Part shown: positions 22,610-35,230 of the stretch, piece by piece
Layout: every line of letters starts with the position of its first letter
Position numbering within the stretch: position 1 is the first letter of the stretch
NCBI GenBank assembly: GCA_932521025.1
Contig: OW051470.1
Coordinates: 5,628,501 to 5,692,500, forward strand
DNA length: 64,000 nucleotides
Source: Oscheius onirici
Taxonomy: Eukaryota > Nematoda > Chromadorea > Rhabditida > Rhabditidae
Reading direction: 5' to 3'
The notes under the pieces: generated by a model
Told to the model about the DNA's origin: nothing
Databases searched by the model: none
Seen by the model: the letters and a program-made list of their open reading frames with translations, nothing else
Made by a program: the position numbers and the translations under genes

Positions 22610-23831
22610 ATGCCGAAAGAGTTCTCCATCGACTATCTGCTCGGACAGGCAGATTCTTCCAAGAAGATTCGTGTCAAACTCGAGGGGCAACAGCTCTGGA
22701 GACGATTTCATGCTTTGGGCACGGAAATGATCGTCACCAAGAGTGGAAGGTTTTCAAGACTTTTGAACGACATTTCACTGATTTATTCAGACGAATGTTT
22801 CCCACTTTGTCAATCTCTTTATCTGGTCTGGATCCTTTGGCGTCGTACTCTCTGATGGTCGATCTGGAATGTGTGGATAACAAGAGATATCGATACTCTT
22901 TTCATCAGAGCAAATGGACAGCTACTGGACCAGGTCAGATAATTAGAAAATTATTGTTTGTGTTGTCAGTTAGTCAGTGTTGTAAGACGAGCCAACAGTT
23001 CCAGACTTTACTTCCAGACACAACTAACACACAATCATTATAGATGTCTTGTCACATAGGAGATTAGATGGGACACATCTTAACATGTTATCCCGATCCA
23101 CAACAGTCAGACAGTAATTAAAATTCTAGAAACTTTCTCAGCGTTTATATCTAGAGGAGTTACGGTACCTTTTTTCTCTTCTCTGACATGAACCGGAGAA
23201 CACAAAATAATTGTTTTCGGCACTAAATCTCGTTGTATTTACTTTGTAGTGTTCCTCGAATAACAGTTTTGCTGTTGAACTCTTGTCAAACTGTTTCAAC
23301 AGCCCTTTGCAGGCGAAGCAGAGCTTCCATGCCGCACTTTTGTCCATCCAGACTCGCCGGCTTCTGGAGCTCACTGGATGAAAGGAATTGCATCCTTCGA
23401 TAAAATCAAGCTTACAAACAATCAGCTGGACAAGAATGGCTATGTATATTTCTCTTTTTGCCTCCAAAGCATTGAAGAATTCAGATAATAGTCAACTCTA
23501 TGCATCGGTACTTGCCAAGAATACATCTCGTCAAACACGAGAATGAGGAACGGAAGACCTTCTCCTTTGACGAAACGATGTTTATTGCTGTCACGGCATA
23601 TCAAAATCACAGAGTGAGTCTGAAATTATGTCGTTCGAACACAGTCTATTCAATCTTACTCAAATCAGAACAATCTATGGATCCTTCACAAAAGACTTCC
23701 AGATAACGTCGCTGAAGATCGAGTCGAATCCCTTTGCGAAAGGGTTTCGTGAGTGTGAGTTCGATGATCCACGCTTCCTTCCTCTTCTCTTCCCTCTCTA
23801 CAACCTGACTTTCCCATTCAAGAAGAGCTAG
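22610..23831 (+). CDS. T-box transcription factor (short, eh1-containing)
   Basis: Five exons (22610-22749, 22791-22933, 23313-23443, 23485-23613, 23703-23831) encode about 223 residues, consisting of little more than a T-box. Recognisable blocks: [107 protein letters not shown]. These include the DNA-contacting and dimer regions of the family. The N-terminus starts [11 protein letters not shown], matching the eh1 Groucho-binding consensus (F-x-I-x-x-L-L), which suggests a repressor. C. elegans has many divergent T-box genes; I cannot assign an orthologue. AATAAA lies at 23844-23849. Confidence 0.93.
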
Positions 23832-25500
23832 AATCTATTCTGAATAAAAATGGCCTTTTGGCCGGCTGTCATAAGAGCCAATCTCCCGGCCATCACTTTT
23901 TCTTGTACGCCCCTCCTCGAGCAAGCACTTGTGCCTCGATTATCAATAACCGAGCTGGTCCATCCATTCTCGATGATCAATAGGCTAGTAGGCCAGTCAC
24001 AACACAGGTCTGGCAACTGGCATTCGCCAGCTTGACAGCGGGAAGATTACACGAAGACTGATGAACTTCGTTTCTCGTGTTCATGATTGTAGTTTTGGAC
24101 AATGTGGTAAGAGCGTTGCGTCGTCAAGAGGCTTCAAGAGCTATCGGATTTCAGGGAGAGCTCTATTGGAGCTCACATGGTCACAATATTTCGAGAGCAC
24201 TATCAGTTCAGAAGACACGAGACAAGTGCTTTGTATATAATTACAGAATATTTGTTCTGTGGTGGACAAGTTTGTCTCTTCCGTTCATTACCACCCTCCT
24301 CGGACCACTTGCACTCATCGCTCATCCTTTCTAGCCTCGGCTGTCGCTACCTCCATTAAAAAGTCACAAGTCCCCAAAGAGAATATCTCCTTCTCCCTTT
24401 CTCTCTGCCTCACAGACATCGGTCATGACCCGTCGGCGGCTCTTTTGCGCTTCTGTAGTCCAAACAATGGGATCTTGCGCAATCAAAACAATCGCCGAGC
24501 CAGATTACACGTACTTTTTGGGCAATGGAAAGATCAAATGAACCCAGCGGGTAGGCGGCATTCGATTACCACTGGACTGATTGTGTCCTCTGGTCCTTTT
24601 CTTCTTTCTCTCTTCTCCATTCAAAAGGTCAAAGAGACCGCCTGTCATGATATGACCAGCTAATTGGACTAATTGAGAGCAGTATACACGAGGGGAGATT
24701 CTATCTTTTGACTGGGTGAGAGACATAGAGTCCGATCAGATTAGAAGAGAGCCGTTAGAGGACTCTTTGTGGTGTTAATTACAAAAACTGATGGGAGTGC
24801 ACTTGAAGAAAGATACTCTATATTACTGGCAAAATTCTGCAAATCTATTTTAAATTGATCCCAAGTCTATGTGTCGGAAGCCTAAATTGGCAATAATAAG
24901 GGGAGAACAAAAATCCGAAAAAGTTGTTCTATTGTAACAAGTCGAAAAAGGAAAAGCAAGTGAGCTAACTTCTTTGGTAGTTTTGGAGGCTGGGACTGCG
25001 AGCAGAGTGGCAGGGGGTGAATGAAAGGAAATGTTGGTCTGCCACAGAGCGAAGCGGTAGATTTAACAAAGGAATATCTACCTTTAGCCCTGGAAGGACT
25101 TTGCAAACCTTGTATCGGTAAATCAGTTTGAAAGATCTCCCATAAACAAGTTGCTCTTCAAAGACACTCTAAAGTGTTTTTGATTCTACAATGTTCTCAA
25201 TTCAGTGAGAACTGTTAGCAAGACCTTCTCACTCTATTTCTCGGCCTATGTCGCCTTCGCATTACTGCATCCTGTCAGTCGAGATGAAAGACGCCGCCGC
25301 AGCTGGTCGCCCTTCCTCTTGATAAGTAGATTAGGAGCTGTCTTTACCGCATTCGAGTGACCTTTATTTCGGAACATGATAATATGTGTGGCCTTGTAAG
25401 TTGACTGAGCAACGGAGAAATATTCTTGTGACTATAAAGGAAAAAAGAGAAGTTGTATACAGAAGGACCCGTCATCGGAAGGGTTTCAGGTAAATAAGGA
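23832..25500. other. Interval between T-box gene and ceh-13
   Basis: The 1.7 kb between the two transcription-factor 3' ends has no convincing gene. One 24-codon plus-strand frame (24467-24541) begins MGSCAIK, resembling an N-myristoylation/palmitoylation signal, but no further exon was found. Confidence 0.5.
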
Positions 25501-27263
25501 TCACAAGTGATGTTTGGATTCGTCGGAAGTCGGAGGAGAGTTGTCCCACGGCGTCATCGTGTTCCTGGCCATGAAGGCACGCTCCTTTTCCCGCTTCTTT
25601 TCTTTCATCCTCCTGTTTTGGAACCAGATCTTGACCTGAAAAATGGATCAGCTTAGGTCTTCGAAACTGAGTTTTTATCCTGATCTTTTCGCTTGGAAAG
25701 AAACGATTGAAGTTTGATACTGTTTAGATTACATGTATGGTAAACAGATTTGACCAGTTTCGGGAGGAATTGTCAGAAAATGTTCGAGTCATCGCCAAAA
25801 ACCAGGGCAAATTGAGATGCAAAATAAGCACAAAACCATCTAATGTTTCTCGTCGAAAGTTCTTCGATAATGCTGAAAATATAAATAAAGAATGGAACCT
25901 GTGCTTCTTGAAGTTTTAGATTCTGGGCAATCTCGTTCCTTCTCGTCCTGTTGACATACTTGCTGGTATGGAATTCCTTCTCGAGCTCTGTTAGTTGATG
26001 TGTAGTGAAGTTGGTCCTGTTCGTGCCGTTCTCATCGATGATCTTTTTCTTCGGTACTGAAATTCGTCGCTTTGTCTCCCTCTGAACAGTTCCATTCCGA
26101 ATCAATCGCGCGCGCGACCGACACCTCCAAACTGGTCTCTCCGTAGAGACTACAGTAATCTCTCGTCTCCTTCGTCCCAGCGCGCGTTTGATTGACAGCC
26201 GACTGGACAGACAACAGCAGGAAAAAGGAGACTTAGAAAAGGCAACTGAACTACTTTCAGGACAGTAAATCTCGTCAGTTATGCTAATGTGTTTCGGAAG
26301 AAAAGAGCGCCTGTCAGCTTTAGCGTAATGATGCCCAAGGCTATCCATCTTTTGTGGGTGTCGCCGGCCGCGTCCCGAAGACGAATGACCGCCGCTTTTT
26401 AGTCCCCGGGACTGGCAGCACGGGACCAGGTGGTCCACCTGGAGAGACAGTTCGGAGCCTAATTGGAGCCCATTTCCGAAATACCCACCTGCAGGTTTTT
26501 GAGTCCGTTTTGTGTGCATCCATTTGAAGCTCGTCGGAGGCGGTTGCGTCTGATGAGCGGCTGTGAAGTTCGGAGGCTGCCAGAGCTGATCGACAGAGGT
26601 GGAAGGGGGAGGAAGTGAAGCGTACACTGGAGATGTACTTGTCGGAGGCATTAGTTCTCTGGAAAGGAGTGGTTTCAATTGAAGTTTACTCAATATTTTC
26701 GATCTCAATGCAATCTATGTTTACCAGAAAATAAGTTTTAAGAACAGAAATGAAACGGTAACATAAGCGCTTTTCATTGAGTAGCTTTTCAGAAAAATAA
26801 AAGAAATTGAGATACATTAAGGGAAGCTACAGTGATCTCGCTTGAACTGCGAACAATTGAGATTTCACTCTAGGTCATGAACAGACATCCTTTCCATGGA
26901 ACCCGGGGGTTGGCTGTCAGCTGACAGGTCATGCATCATGTGCCAAGAAAATTGTGAGAAACTACACCTAAAGTTGATGAATCGCCACAACAGCCAGTGT
27001 CTTTTTGAAATCACTTCCGGTAAAAGTCAGATGTAAACAACTAAAGTTCCGGTAAGATAAGATCAAAAGAACGAATGAGCAGACTTTTAAACGTAGGAAC
27101 TGTATCAAAAAGTGCAAACTGATCAAATTTTACTAAACGTCTAAAAGAAAGAAATGGAGATTGGGACTGACCTGTTGATTTCGGTGCATCTAGCATAGGA
27201 ATAAGGCGGCCAGTCGGGTGTTCCATAGTAGGGTGGAGCTCCATAGGAATCAGCACAACTCAT
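25501..27263 (-). CDS. ceh-13: Hox1/labial homeodomain protein CEH-13
   Basis: Four exons (27263-27172, 26658-26489, 26056-25899, 25635-25501) give about 184 residues, near the roughly 200 of C. elegans CEH-13. The N-terminus is Tyr/Pro-rich ([14 protein letters not shown]). The labial-class hexapeptide reads FKWMHTKR, with Trp-Met for PBC (Exd/CEH-20) contact. The homeodomain begins near [19 protein letters not shown] and continues [17 protein letters not shown]; its third helix [16 protein letters not shown] lies in the last exon. Asn51 and Trp48 are intact. An intron splits the homeodomain between Gln44 and Val45. The labial assignment rests on the hexapeptide and the [15 protein letters not shown] block. 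CEH-13 acts in anterior patterning in C. elegans. It faces away from lin-39 across 26.7 kb. Confidence 0.95.
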
Positions 27264-29513
27264 ACCTCTTTTCGATTAATCAGCTGCCTCACTCGCAATA
27301 AATCACGGACTGGATGACAGGGGGCGGGATGGGCGGGCGTCCGCAATGGAGGCGGTGCTCCAAGTCAACTGGCCAATCGGCGGAGAACTGACTGGGACAC
27401 TTACGGTCAAGGAAGTCGAAGCAACCCTAAAATAGACTTCCTTTCGACCATGTCAAATAATCTGTAAGAGAGAGGGCAACAATTGATTTTTTATAAGAGT
27501 TTCAACTGAGAAACTGAGCAGGCAGTTCTTGGTTCTGAACGTCTCCTATGATCTCTGTGGATATTTTATGAGGATAAATATGAGTGGTGGAAATTAGATG
27601 TTTTGACTTCAATTCATTTACATTAAACTAGAGCAACAAGTACTTTTTAGAGTTTTTTGGAAGAACATTCTCTGAAACGGCGAAGTTTTCAAAATTTCAA
27701 ACTCTGAACATCCGAACTATTTGGATAGTTGATACAGAACCAAATTGTTTGAGGATATCTTACGCTAAGTCATTCTCACGACTTTCGTCTCTCATAGACG
27801 GAATTTCAGTTCGATCTGTCTACTCCCTGTTACAGTATTCTCCGTAATCACAACGTCCTTGTTTCTTCAAGCCAAAAAAGTTAATCAGATACCGTAATAG
27901 GACTCATTTTCGGGTCGGCTTCAAAGAGGAAATGACACATGTCAAAGCGAATTGACTCGTACGTGCTATCTCTGGCATTTCCGACGCCCAGACGATTGCG
28001 TAGCAGAACCGAAGACCGGACTATACTTTAAAAACTTTTCTTCAAGAGACGGAGGTCGTAATGCTAATTGCATCGTCTGTGAGTCCACAACTGCGCAATG
28101 GCCGTAAATCATAGAAGACCTCTCTTGGGAGGGGTTGTAAATTAGGCTAGTGGACTCAGTCAAGGGTCGACAGAGGTCACTTTGCGCAACACGGAATTCT
28201 GAATAGTTTAAGAAGACGACTGTTCGGATGAAAGAGACAAGAGTCGAAAATGTGCAGGATTGGATGAAGTATCAGCTTTGTTCAGCTCGTGGCAGATGAT
28301 TTAACAAGGTAAGTTTTCGAACATAAGTCGGCCAATCAAAAATCGGCTTTCGCCACAGGAATCAGAATTTTTTTCTGATTCCGGCGATGCATTCCGATTT
28401 TCCTGAGCGGTCGGTTTACGACCGCTCCCAAACGGCGTTGTATTCTTCATTGCTCTATGAACACCGAACCGGAAAGAAGCAGATGACCGAGTGGCGAACA
28501 CGATACAGCTTGTGAACAGAATGTTGCTGATTCGAATTCGAATCTCGACTTTTTCTTTTGATTTTGATGGACAGCCGCACTTTCTCGTGTTTTTCATTTC
28601 TTTTACAATTAAAATTTGGATATAAAAGAGTCGCCCTCGGAATCGCATTTGGGGGATGAACACTGCGAAAAATATTTCGAGCCTTTTGATACAAGAGGAT
28701 TTTAAGGAAGTTTTCGCAATCAAACTGCTTATCCGAGGAGGTAAAGAGGATCCGAGGAGACAAGATAAAGTCAATTGATTGTCCACTTTAGAGACACACA
28801 TTGTAAATGCAAAATTGTGTAAGATAGAACCAGAGGAAAAGCTGAGATGTGAACTGTTCTCACGCAAATTTGTCAAACGATAAAATCTGCCGCGTGGCTG
28901 TCAGTAAAGCGTTTTCCTGCCAAGGACCTTATACTGAGACAGAGTATAAATCAGAGAAGTGAGAGTCTCGAGACAATTAATCTGACTGGAAACAAATGAC
29001 CCGGAGGAGAGCTGTCTGACTACGGTGGTCGGGTGTTCCGATGTGCATCGAGCCGTGCGAGAGAGGCTTCAGATAACACGTGTGATTATGACGAATTGCA
29101 TCGCCAGAAGACACGAAATTTAAAACAGATATCGCTCCCGGAGGGGATGTTTTTTTTTATATCTCATCGCAGTAAATCAATAGGAGACAGTAAATCTTGA
29201 GAACCAAATGGAAATAGACGTAAATCAATTGAATAGCCTTGCTTACAACTTTTTTTGCTCCGAAAGAGATGGATTGCTCACGTCGATTGGTCCGCGAAAG
29301 GGACCGCATGAGACAGGCTGGTCCAAGTGATTTCTCTAGTTTCTCAGTTGATCACACACAGTTAAAAGAGTGTCAAATGAGTGTTTGTAAGTAAGTGTTA
29401 CCCGATTTTTATAACAATTTTTGTAACAAAAAATGTTGTGGGTTTGGAATTTCACTAAACGATGAGTGTGTGGAGACTCCTTACAAGAATATGTTAGAAT
29501 ATCATTTTAACGA

Positions 29514-29724
29514 GTAAAGGCTGTTCAAAAAAAGAACGCAACAGTATCCCGTAAATATTTCGCTTCGAGAACCACAAAACCCTGATTTTCAGGGTAAACT
29601 GCAACAATTCAAACCGATTTCTTGGTTTTCCCAACGGTGAATTGCCGCGCTTCAGGGGTTTGTGGTTCTCGAAGCGAAATATTTATGGGTTACTGTTGCG
29701 CTTTTTTTAACAGACTTTACCAGA
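29514..29724. mobile_element. Inverted-repeat MITE
   Basis: Arms of about 65 bp pair with few mismatches. The left arm contains CGTAAATATTTCGCTTCGAG followed by AACCACAAAACCCTGA; the right arm is its reverse complement with small differences. The central loop is about 70 bp. The outer ends share GTAAAG. No target duplication is obvious. Confidence 0.75.
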
Positions 29725-32700
29725 CGACTTCGTCGCCTGCCGGCGTCGTAACGCCAATCTTTTCAACCTGATCCTTACCGTTTTCTAAAGCTTTCTACTT
29801 GCCTTTGACACAGCAGAAACCAGAGTTCGAAAAAAACTCCAAGTTCGAAGTAACGTGCTATCTAATCTTGACAACGCATGACTTGCTACGACGATTCTCG
29901 TGGCCATGGACAAACAGACAGAGTCAACCACAGACACCATAGTTTAGATTCTTCAACTTCTAGCCATCTGCTTCATATAACCTACTTGAACCAACTAGTC
30001 TTTGCTTTAAAAACATTTGTATCTGACTAAAACTAAGGTTGAGTTGGACATGGCAGTCGTGCAAGCAGTGACAAGTTACTAACTGCGATGAAAAGAGAGA
30101 AAAGAAAATATTGTGACAAAGGAGGGGATCATCAATAAGACCAAGTTGTAGATTATGATAAGGAACGGGGACATCATCCGTCTTCGGCGCAGAGGCAGCA
30201 CATTATTCATCGGCCGAGACCGAACCGCCTGCTGACACCCTCTCCTCGACCGTCCTGATCCCCTCGGGTCTATTTTGTCTCCAATTCTGCTGGTGGTCAA
30301 TTGACTAACTTTGTCTCATCAGACAATTTCAGTTTTAGGGATTAACGTTCAAGAGAATGAAAAAAGAATACCAGAATTTTATCAATCATTCAATCTTGGT
30401 CTTTTCATCATCTCTCCAAACATTTGCAGTCTCTTGCCCCCTATAGGGAGCCTACTCTCTCTGCTTGTATTTTGTATTGTAGACATATTATCTACCGAAC
30501 AACATCACAGTTTCCATTTTGGTAAATCTTCATTCAAACAAACGCTAGCGTTGAGATTTTGCTTATATGACACACTACAATATCATTTTCGCTGTTATGA
30601 AAAAAAGGTAAATTTAGCTTGTCCAAAATGAGCGTTATCATAGACTGACAGTATTGGGGTTGAGTAATCTATTTCGAAAGTCAGGCGGTCTCAAACGAGG
30701 CAAATTGTCCTCTTTTTTTCTGCATCTAATTGTAACCAAGAATGCCTTCCAGCTTCTATCAACTGAGTCTTTAAATGTCGGTGGAATTAAGTGAACAATT
30801 CGAGCCTAAGCTGCTCAGAATTCTCGAAATCTTGTGACATCTAACTCAGGTCTGGTCTGACATTTCCACCAGATTAGGAATCTGCACAAACTCCGCTCAC
30901 GACAACACGTCATACCCGGCCATTAGGAGTCAATATGACACTCTACAGTACCCGATCTCATTAGTCTCTGTCGCTTCGAATAACGAACACCAAGGGCGAT
31001 TGGATGAGTCGATTTGTCGGCGCTAACCAAGAGTCAGAACCAGCTACTGTACTCGTATTCCTACAGTAGTCTTGTTGTTTGTTGGAGTCACCGGTTACGC
31101 GGGCGGATTATCCGCCAGACCGATGCGGAAAGAAACCGACGACGAGATGATCGATCAGTTACGGTAAACAAAGGCGCCCGACTGGCGCCCCGGGATACAA
31201 GACCCAAGGTGACAGAAAAGAGCATATGCTAATGGCTGGAAGGGTACCAAAGTCGAGAGTGTTCAGTCGTGTTTCTCCAGTCGAGATAGACGTCATCTGA
31301 GAGAAGCTGGCTAAGATAAGCAGCGTGATCGTGAGCAAAGCCAGAGGCGGATTATTTGGCCCAAGAACATACCATGCAAAATTAAGCTCTTACGTTGTTG
31401 ATCTCTTTTATATTTAGTTCAGTTCGAAGTTTCAAGACACTGTTACTTAACTTGTCTAGTTTTTAATGGTCCTCGTCATGTTATTTTGTATTCCCTTTTT
31501 CCTAACTGTCAATTCAATTTCAATTGCAATTTTATTACGATGTCACCATGTTCACGTGTCGCATTTTATGCAGGTTCCAGTGAGCAGGGTTTTCTCTCGC
31601 TTTTTTCCTTTCCTAGCTGTCAGATGTCTAGAAACTTTCTGGCAACATTCGTATTCGAAGAAGATACTTTGCCGATATATACAATACTTTTTTTTTACAA
31701 TCCACTAATTGGCAATACAGTTCTATTGTTTAGTTAGTTTCTAGTTATTGAAAAGTATAAAAATATAATATCCAGTTACAAAACACTTCTTTTTAGAATA
31801 GTTACAGTAATTACGCCTGAATGTTCTGGGGGAAAGCGTTGCCGGTATCTTCCAAGTACCAAAGATTGTATTCGTGACAGATGCTGTATGCAAGAAATGC
31901 CCGCTTTTGGAAGAACGTTCAGTGGATTTTAGGAAAAGGTAATCTAAAAGCTTCGATCACATTCTCTCCCAGTAGAAGCTGTCTCTTGAATCACTAGTTC
32001 CGGTCTTCCGCAAATCATCCGCTCCATCACCAGTTCTCATCAAAACATTGATCGATCGACTCGAACTCTTCAAGTACAGTAAGCTACTGGCGGCGTGCCA
32101 GAAAGCATGTGATCGATCACTGTCTTTCGTCGGCAGGCGCATACCGCTTGTGTTGTGTAACAGACTGAGAGAAACAGCCAGAGACTGGACAATAGGGGAC
32201 CATCCCATGTTCACACCCCCAAGAGATCCCATTACCCAAATTAGAGAGACTGTCGGGCTATCTTATCGTCATTGTGTCATAATTATACCAATAAAAACGA
32301 GTAGGAGACCGCCGTTATCGCCCGTCTCCCCTTAGGTTAGTCCACTGGAGGACAATGTTTTTGAATCTGGCGTTTGGATCTCTAGATGTTGGTAGGGATA
32401 AGAGACTTTGGGACTGTCGTTCCTTGGTGTGTCTGGGACTGTAAGAGCAGATTGAGGCTGGGGTTGTCCTAGTTTGAGACCACTTCCAATTATTAGTACT
32501 TTTTTTTTCATTTTAACATAAAAGCTTCCCGATGAGATCCTACCTATACAATTTGCTAGAGACGTGTGCAACACATGTTCTCGGACATTGTTCTCGGACA
32601 AACTTAAACAGCCTTTTAAAAAGACAGCTGAGTTGTGTTAGACTAGATGCGATAAGCAATTGGATAACAGTCCACAAGGTGGCTTAACACTAGGAAGAGT

Positions 32701-32766
32701 TGGCGGCTGGTACAAATAACCTGCGAAACGCCTTTCAATAGTATTTTTTCAACTAGTCTAATTGTA

Positions 32767-33346
32767 TTACGTGTGGAAGAAATAAATGCCCCTCTTGCTA
32801 AAATTTTCGTTTTTAATTCAAATGCCACCAAAATTTGGCTGGAAGGGGGCAGTATAGGGCCCAACTTCCCCACAAAATTTCAGACAATTTGCGTTTTCAA
32901 TGACGGAGCTAGGTCGATTTTACCACTTTTTGGGATCCGACCTCGCGTCACTGTCGGACCCATAACTTTTTTTTGAGGTAAACGTATCGGCGTGTTCTAT
33001 AGCCTATGGCATGCATCACTTATAAGGCTATATCCCTGCATAATATCAGCCCAAGCCAGCGAACAGTTTTCTCAAACACTCGCTCCTAAACTTTTTTTCA
33101 CTTGTCCAAAAACCATACGCCGATACGTTACCTAAAAAAAAGTTATGGGTCCGTCAGTGCCGCGAGGTCGGACCCCAAAAAGTGATAAAATCGACCTAGC
33201 TCCGCCATAGAAAATGCAAATTGGTTGAAATTTTGTGGGGAAGTTGGGCCCTATACTGCATCCTTCCAGCCAAATATTGGTGGCATTTGGATTAAAAACA
33301 AAAATTTTAGCAAGGGGGGGGGGGCGTTTATTCCTTCCACATGTAA
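32767..33346. mobile_element. Foldback element with about 230-bp arms
   Basis: The left arm (about 32767-32990) and right arm (about 33120-33346) are near-perfect inverted copies; the tips read TTACGTGTGGAAGAAATAAA and, inverted, TTACATGTGGAAGGAATAAA. TA dinucleotides flank both tips. The loop of about 130 bp is noncoding. A run of 12 G in the right arm differs from the left arm. Confidence 0.85.
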
Positions 33347-35074
33347 TAGTTGATGTTTGAGTATAAAACTTTGTCAGTTACTCTTGAAATAGAAGAGTTA
33401 CAAGCCAAGTATAGTTTTCTGTCGAGCACACTGACAACAATCAAATGATGGTCTCTTTCACAAAGTCCACAATTCCAAAAGTATTACAAAAAAGGTCACT
33501 TTACAAACCGTTCGACCATGTTCATGAGCATCCATCTTCACACCCTCGATCCCTCGAAATTGTCTAAACGGCCGTTTTGTGGTCTCAGAGGAGTTGTATC
33601 TGCTGACTGGCCGCTGACAGATGAGCACGGCCGGTTGCCACGAGATTTATGGCCAAAGGATGGTCAGCTTACAATCCGCTCACTCGAGCCGGCTCCTTTC
33701 AGCCCGACAGTTGTCTCTCTCTCTCTCTCTCTGTATCCAACAAAAAGCGCCTGTTGTTACTCCCAGAATTTGCGCAGATCCAAATATTTATAGGGCTTAC
33801 AACCACGAGGGACCATTAGCAAGTGACTAATCGCTGGGTCATTTGTTTCTGCCGTAGGGGAAGAAATAGTTTATGTGAAATACGATCAGGTGGGTCAAAC
33901 TCTTTCCCTTTTTTTTCTGGTCGATCAATCTTTGTTGTCGGTATCAGAACGCGCGGCAGAGTCATAAAAACGTGGGTCTTGTGAGAGAGCGCACAAGCGT
34001 CCATTTCTGTTCGAGATTATGAGACTCTCAGCCCTAACGACACTAATTTTAGTCCAGTCTGCAACTTGCACTCTTTCCCCCTTTTTATGGCTGCATTCGC
34101 TTCCGTGACCATCCCTTTCCACTCTCTTATCACCTCCTTGATAACAGAGTCAGTCCCTTGCGGATTAAGCTAGCACCACTACGTCCACAATTGACCACTA
34201 ACATATTTTTTGGCATTTCCCATATATGTTGTTTAGTGCAACTTTCCTCAATCAGTTTCGAAACGCTCATCGAAAATGAACCAGAATATATAGAACTCTA
34301 CTTAAAGTGACGTTCTTGTTGAGAAAGCTTGTTGTTCTTGTCCAGTTCATGATGCTCGTACGTTTTCTTCGTTATGCATGTCGACTGACCGATTCATTCT
34401 TGCCGCTCCATTCGTCATAGGCCTTCTTTTCAACCCTGTAAAGACTGATTGTCGGCAATGTGTTTTCTCCCGTGTATCTGAATCACATTATGGATGCAAA
34501 TACGCATGTCTTGTCCCCCAACAAGACACGTACGGTGTGACCCTGCCGCTGTCGTGGGGCGGAGCCTGTACCTCGTGTGATGAGACTCGAACACTCCGAT
34601 AGAGGTGGTCTTCTTCCTCTCACTTTTGCCCTATAAGAGCCCACAACATGTTTACCTCTGGACTGGGGTTGGGACTCGGGACAACTGTTCGCGCCAGCCT
34701 GCCAAGCATCGGTGAGTTCTCTAATTGACCGCTCTGTTTCTTCCCTCCTCTCAAATCCGAAAGTGTTCGACCTGTGACCGCGAGATTATCCCTTTTGTTT
34801 GGCATAAGCTCGTTGTTACAGGCAGAACGGCTCAGGATACTCTTGTCCCTTTTTCAGCCTTCTTTCCTTTTTTGGAAGGAACTCGTTTCAACATCTAAGG
34901 CAACCAAACTTCTATTCAGAAATGTCTGTAAGATCGATGAAAATGGAGACAGACCAAAGTTTTGGACAGCAGCGCCAACAGCCTCGGAGCGTGAGTGTCT
35001 GCGTCTCCTTCGATCAGGCTGCTACCTCTGCTAATGTTGCGAATGAGCGTCGTGCGCTGATTTATGACTGTACA

Positions 35075-35230
35075 TTATCGAGGCCGCTCGTAAAATACAT
35101 CGATTGATTGCAAAAGAGACGAAAAAGAGTTGATCAGGCCCTTGAAGTGCTGTTGTGAGAGATCGTAGTCACTGTGATCGTCCTCGATCGAGAGCAGCTT
35201 CAGCATTCTCTCTCGAAGGGCACGTTTAAC
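35075..35230 (-). CDS. Possible C-terminal exon of an unknown gene
   Basis: After a good acceptor (CAACTTTTCAG) a minus-strand frame runs to a TAA at 35075-35077 and reads like a helical, acidic/basic protein end (VKRALRERMLKLLSIEDDHS ... FKGLINSFSSLLQSID). I found no matching upstream exon. A plus-strand frame overlaps its end, so this may be spurious. Confidence 0.3.
   Translation of the reverse strand, partial: VKRALRERMLKLLSIEDDHSDYDLSQQHFKGLINSFSSLLQSIDVFYERPR

Larger units (their letters stand above)
27264..35074. other. Hox-flanking gene-poor region, 7.8 kb
   Basis: Upstream of ceh-13 I find no gene I can support. Open frames (for example 28301-28876 minus, 191 codons) show no domain or coherent exon chain. 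The region contains two inverted-repeat elements (29514-29724 and 32767-33346), a (CT)n tract at about 33716-33733, and several TACAGTA/TACCGTA-type motifs. Cis-regulatory function for ceh-13 is likely by position but not shown. Confidence 0.5.

Noticed and set aside
28301-28876. 191-codon minus-strand open frame upstream of ceh-13
   Set aside because: No domain, an overlapping frame is equally open, amino-acid composition looks random, and no exon chain could be built.
31084-31195. GC-rich palindromes (GGCGGATTATCCGCC; GGCGCCCGACTGGCGCC)
   Set aside because: Short and possibly chance; no repeat or gene context to support a function.
32332-32601. Minus-strand Pro/Ser-rich frame (GLKLGQPQPQSALTVPDTPR)
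   Set aside because: The segment before TAA at about 32334 looks mildly coding, but I found no neighbouring exon or family; evidence too thin.
33716-33733. (CT)n run as a regulatory GAGA site
   Set aside because: Simple microsatellite with no further evidence.
34652-35107. Possible plus-strand two-exon gene (MFTSGLGLGLG... / MSVRSMKMETDQSFGQ...)
   Set aside because: Both candidate frames in the second exon are open, neither has homology I recognise, and it overlaps a better minus-strand candidate exon.
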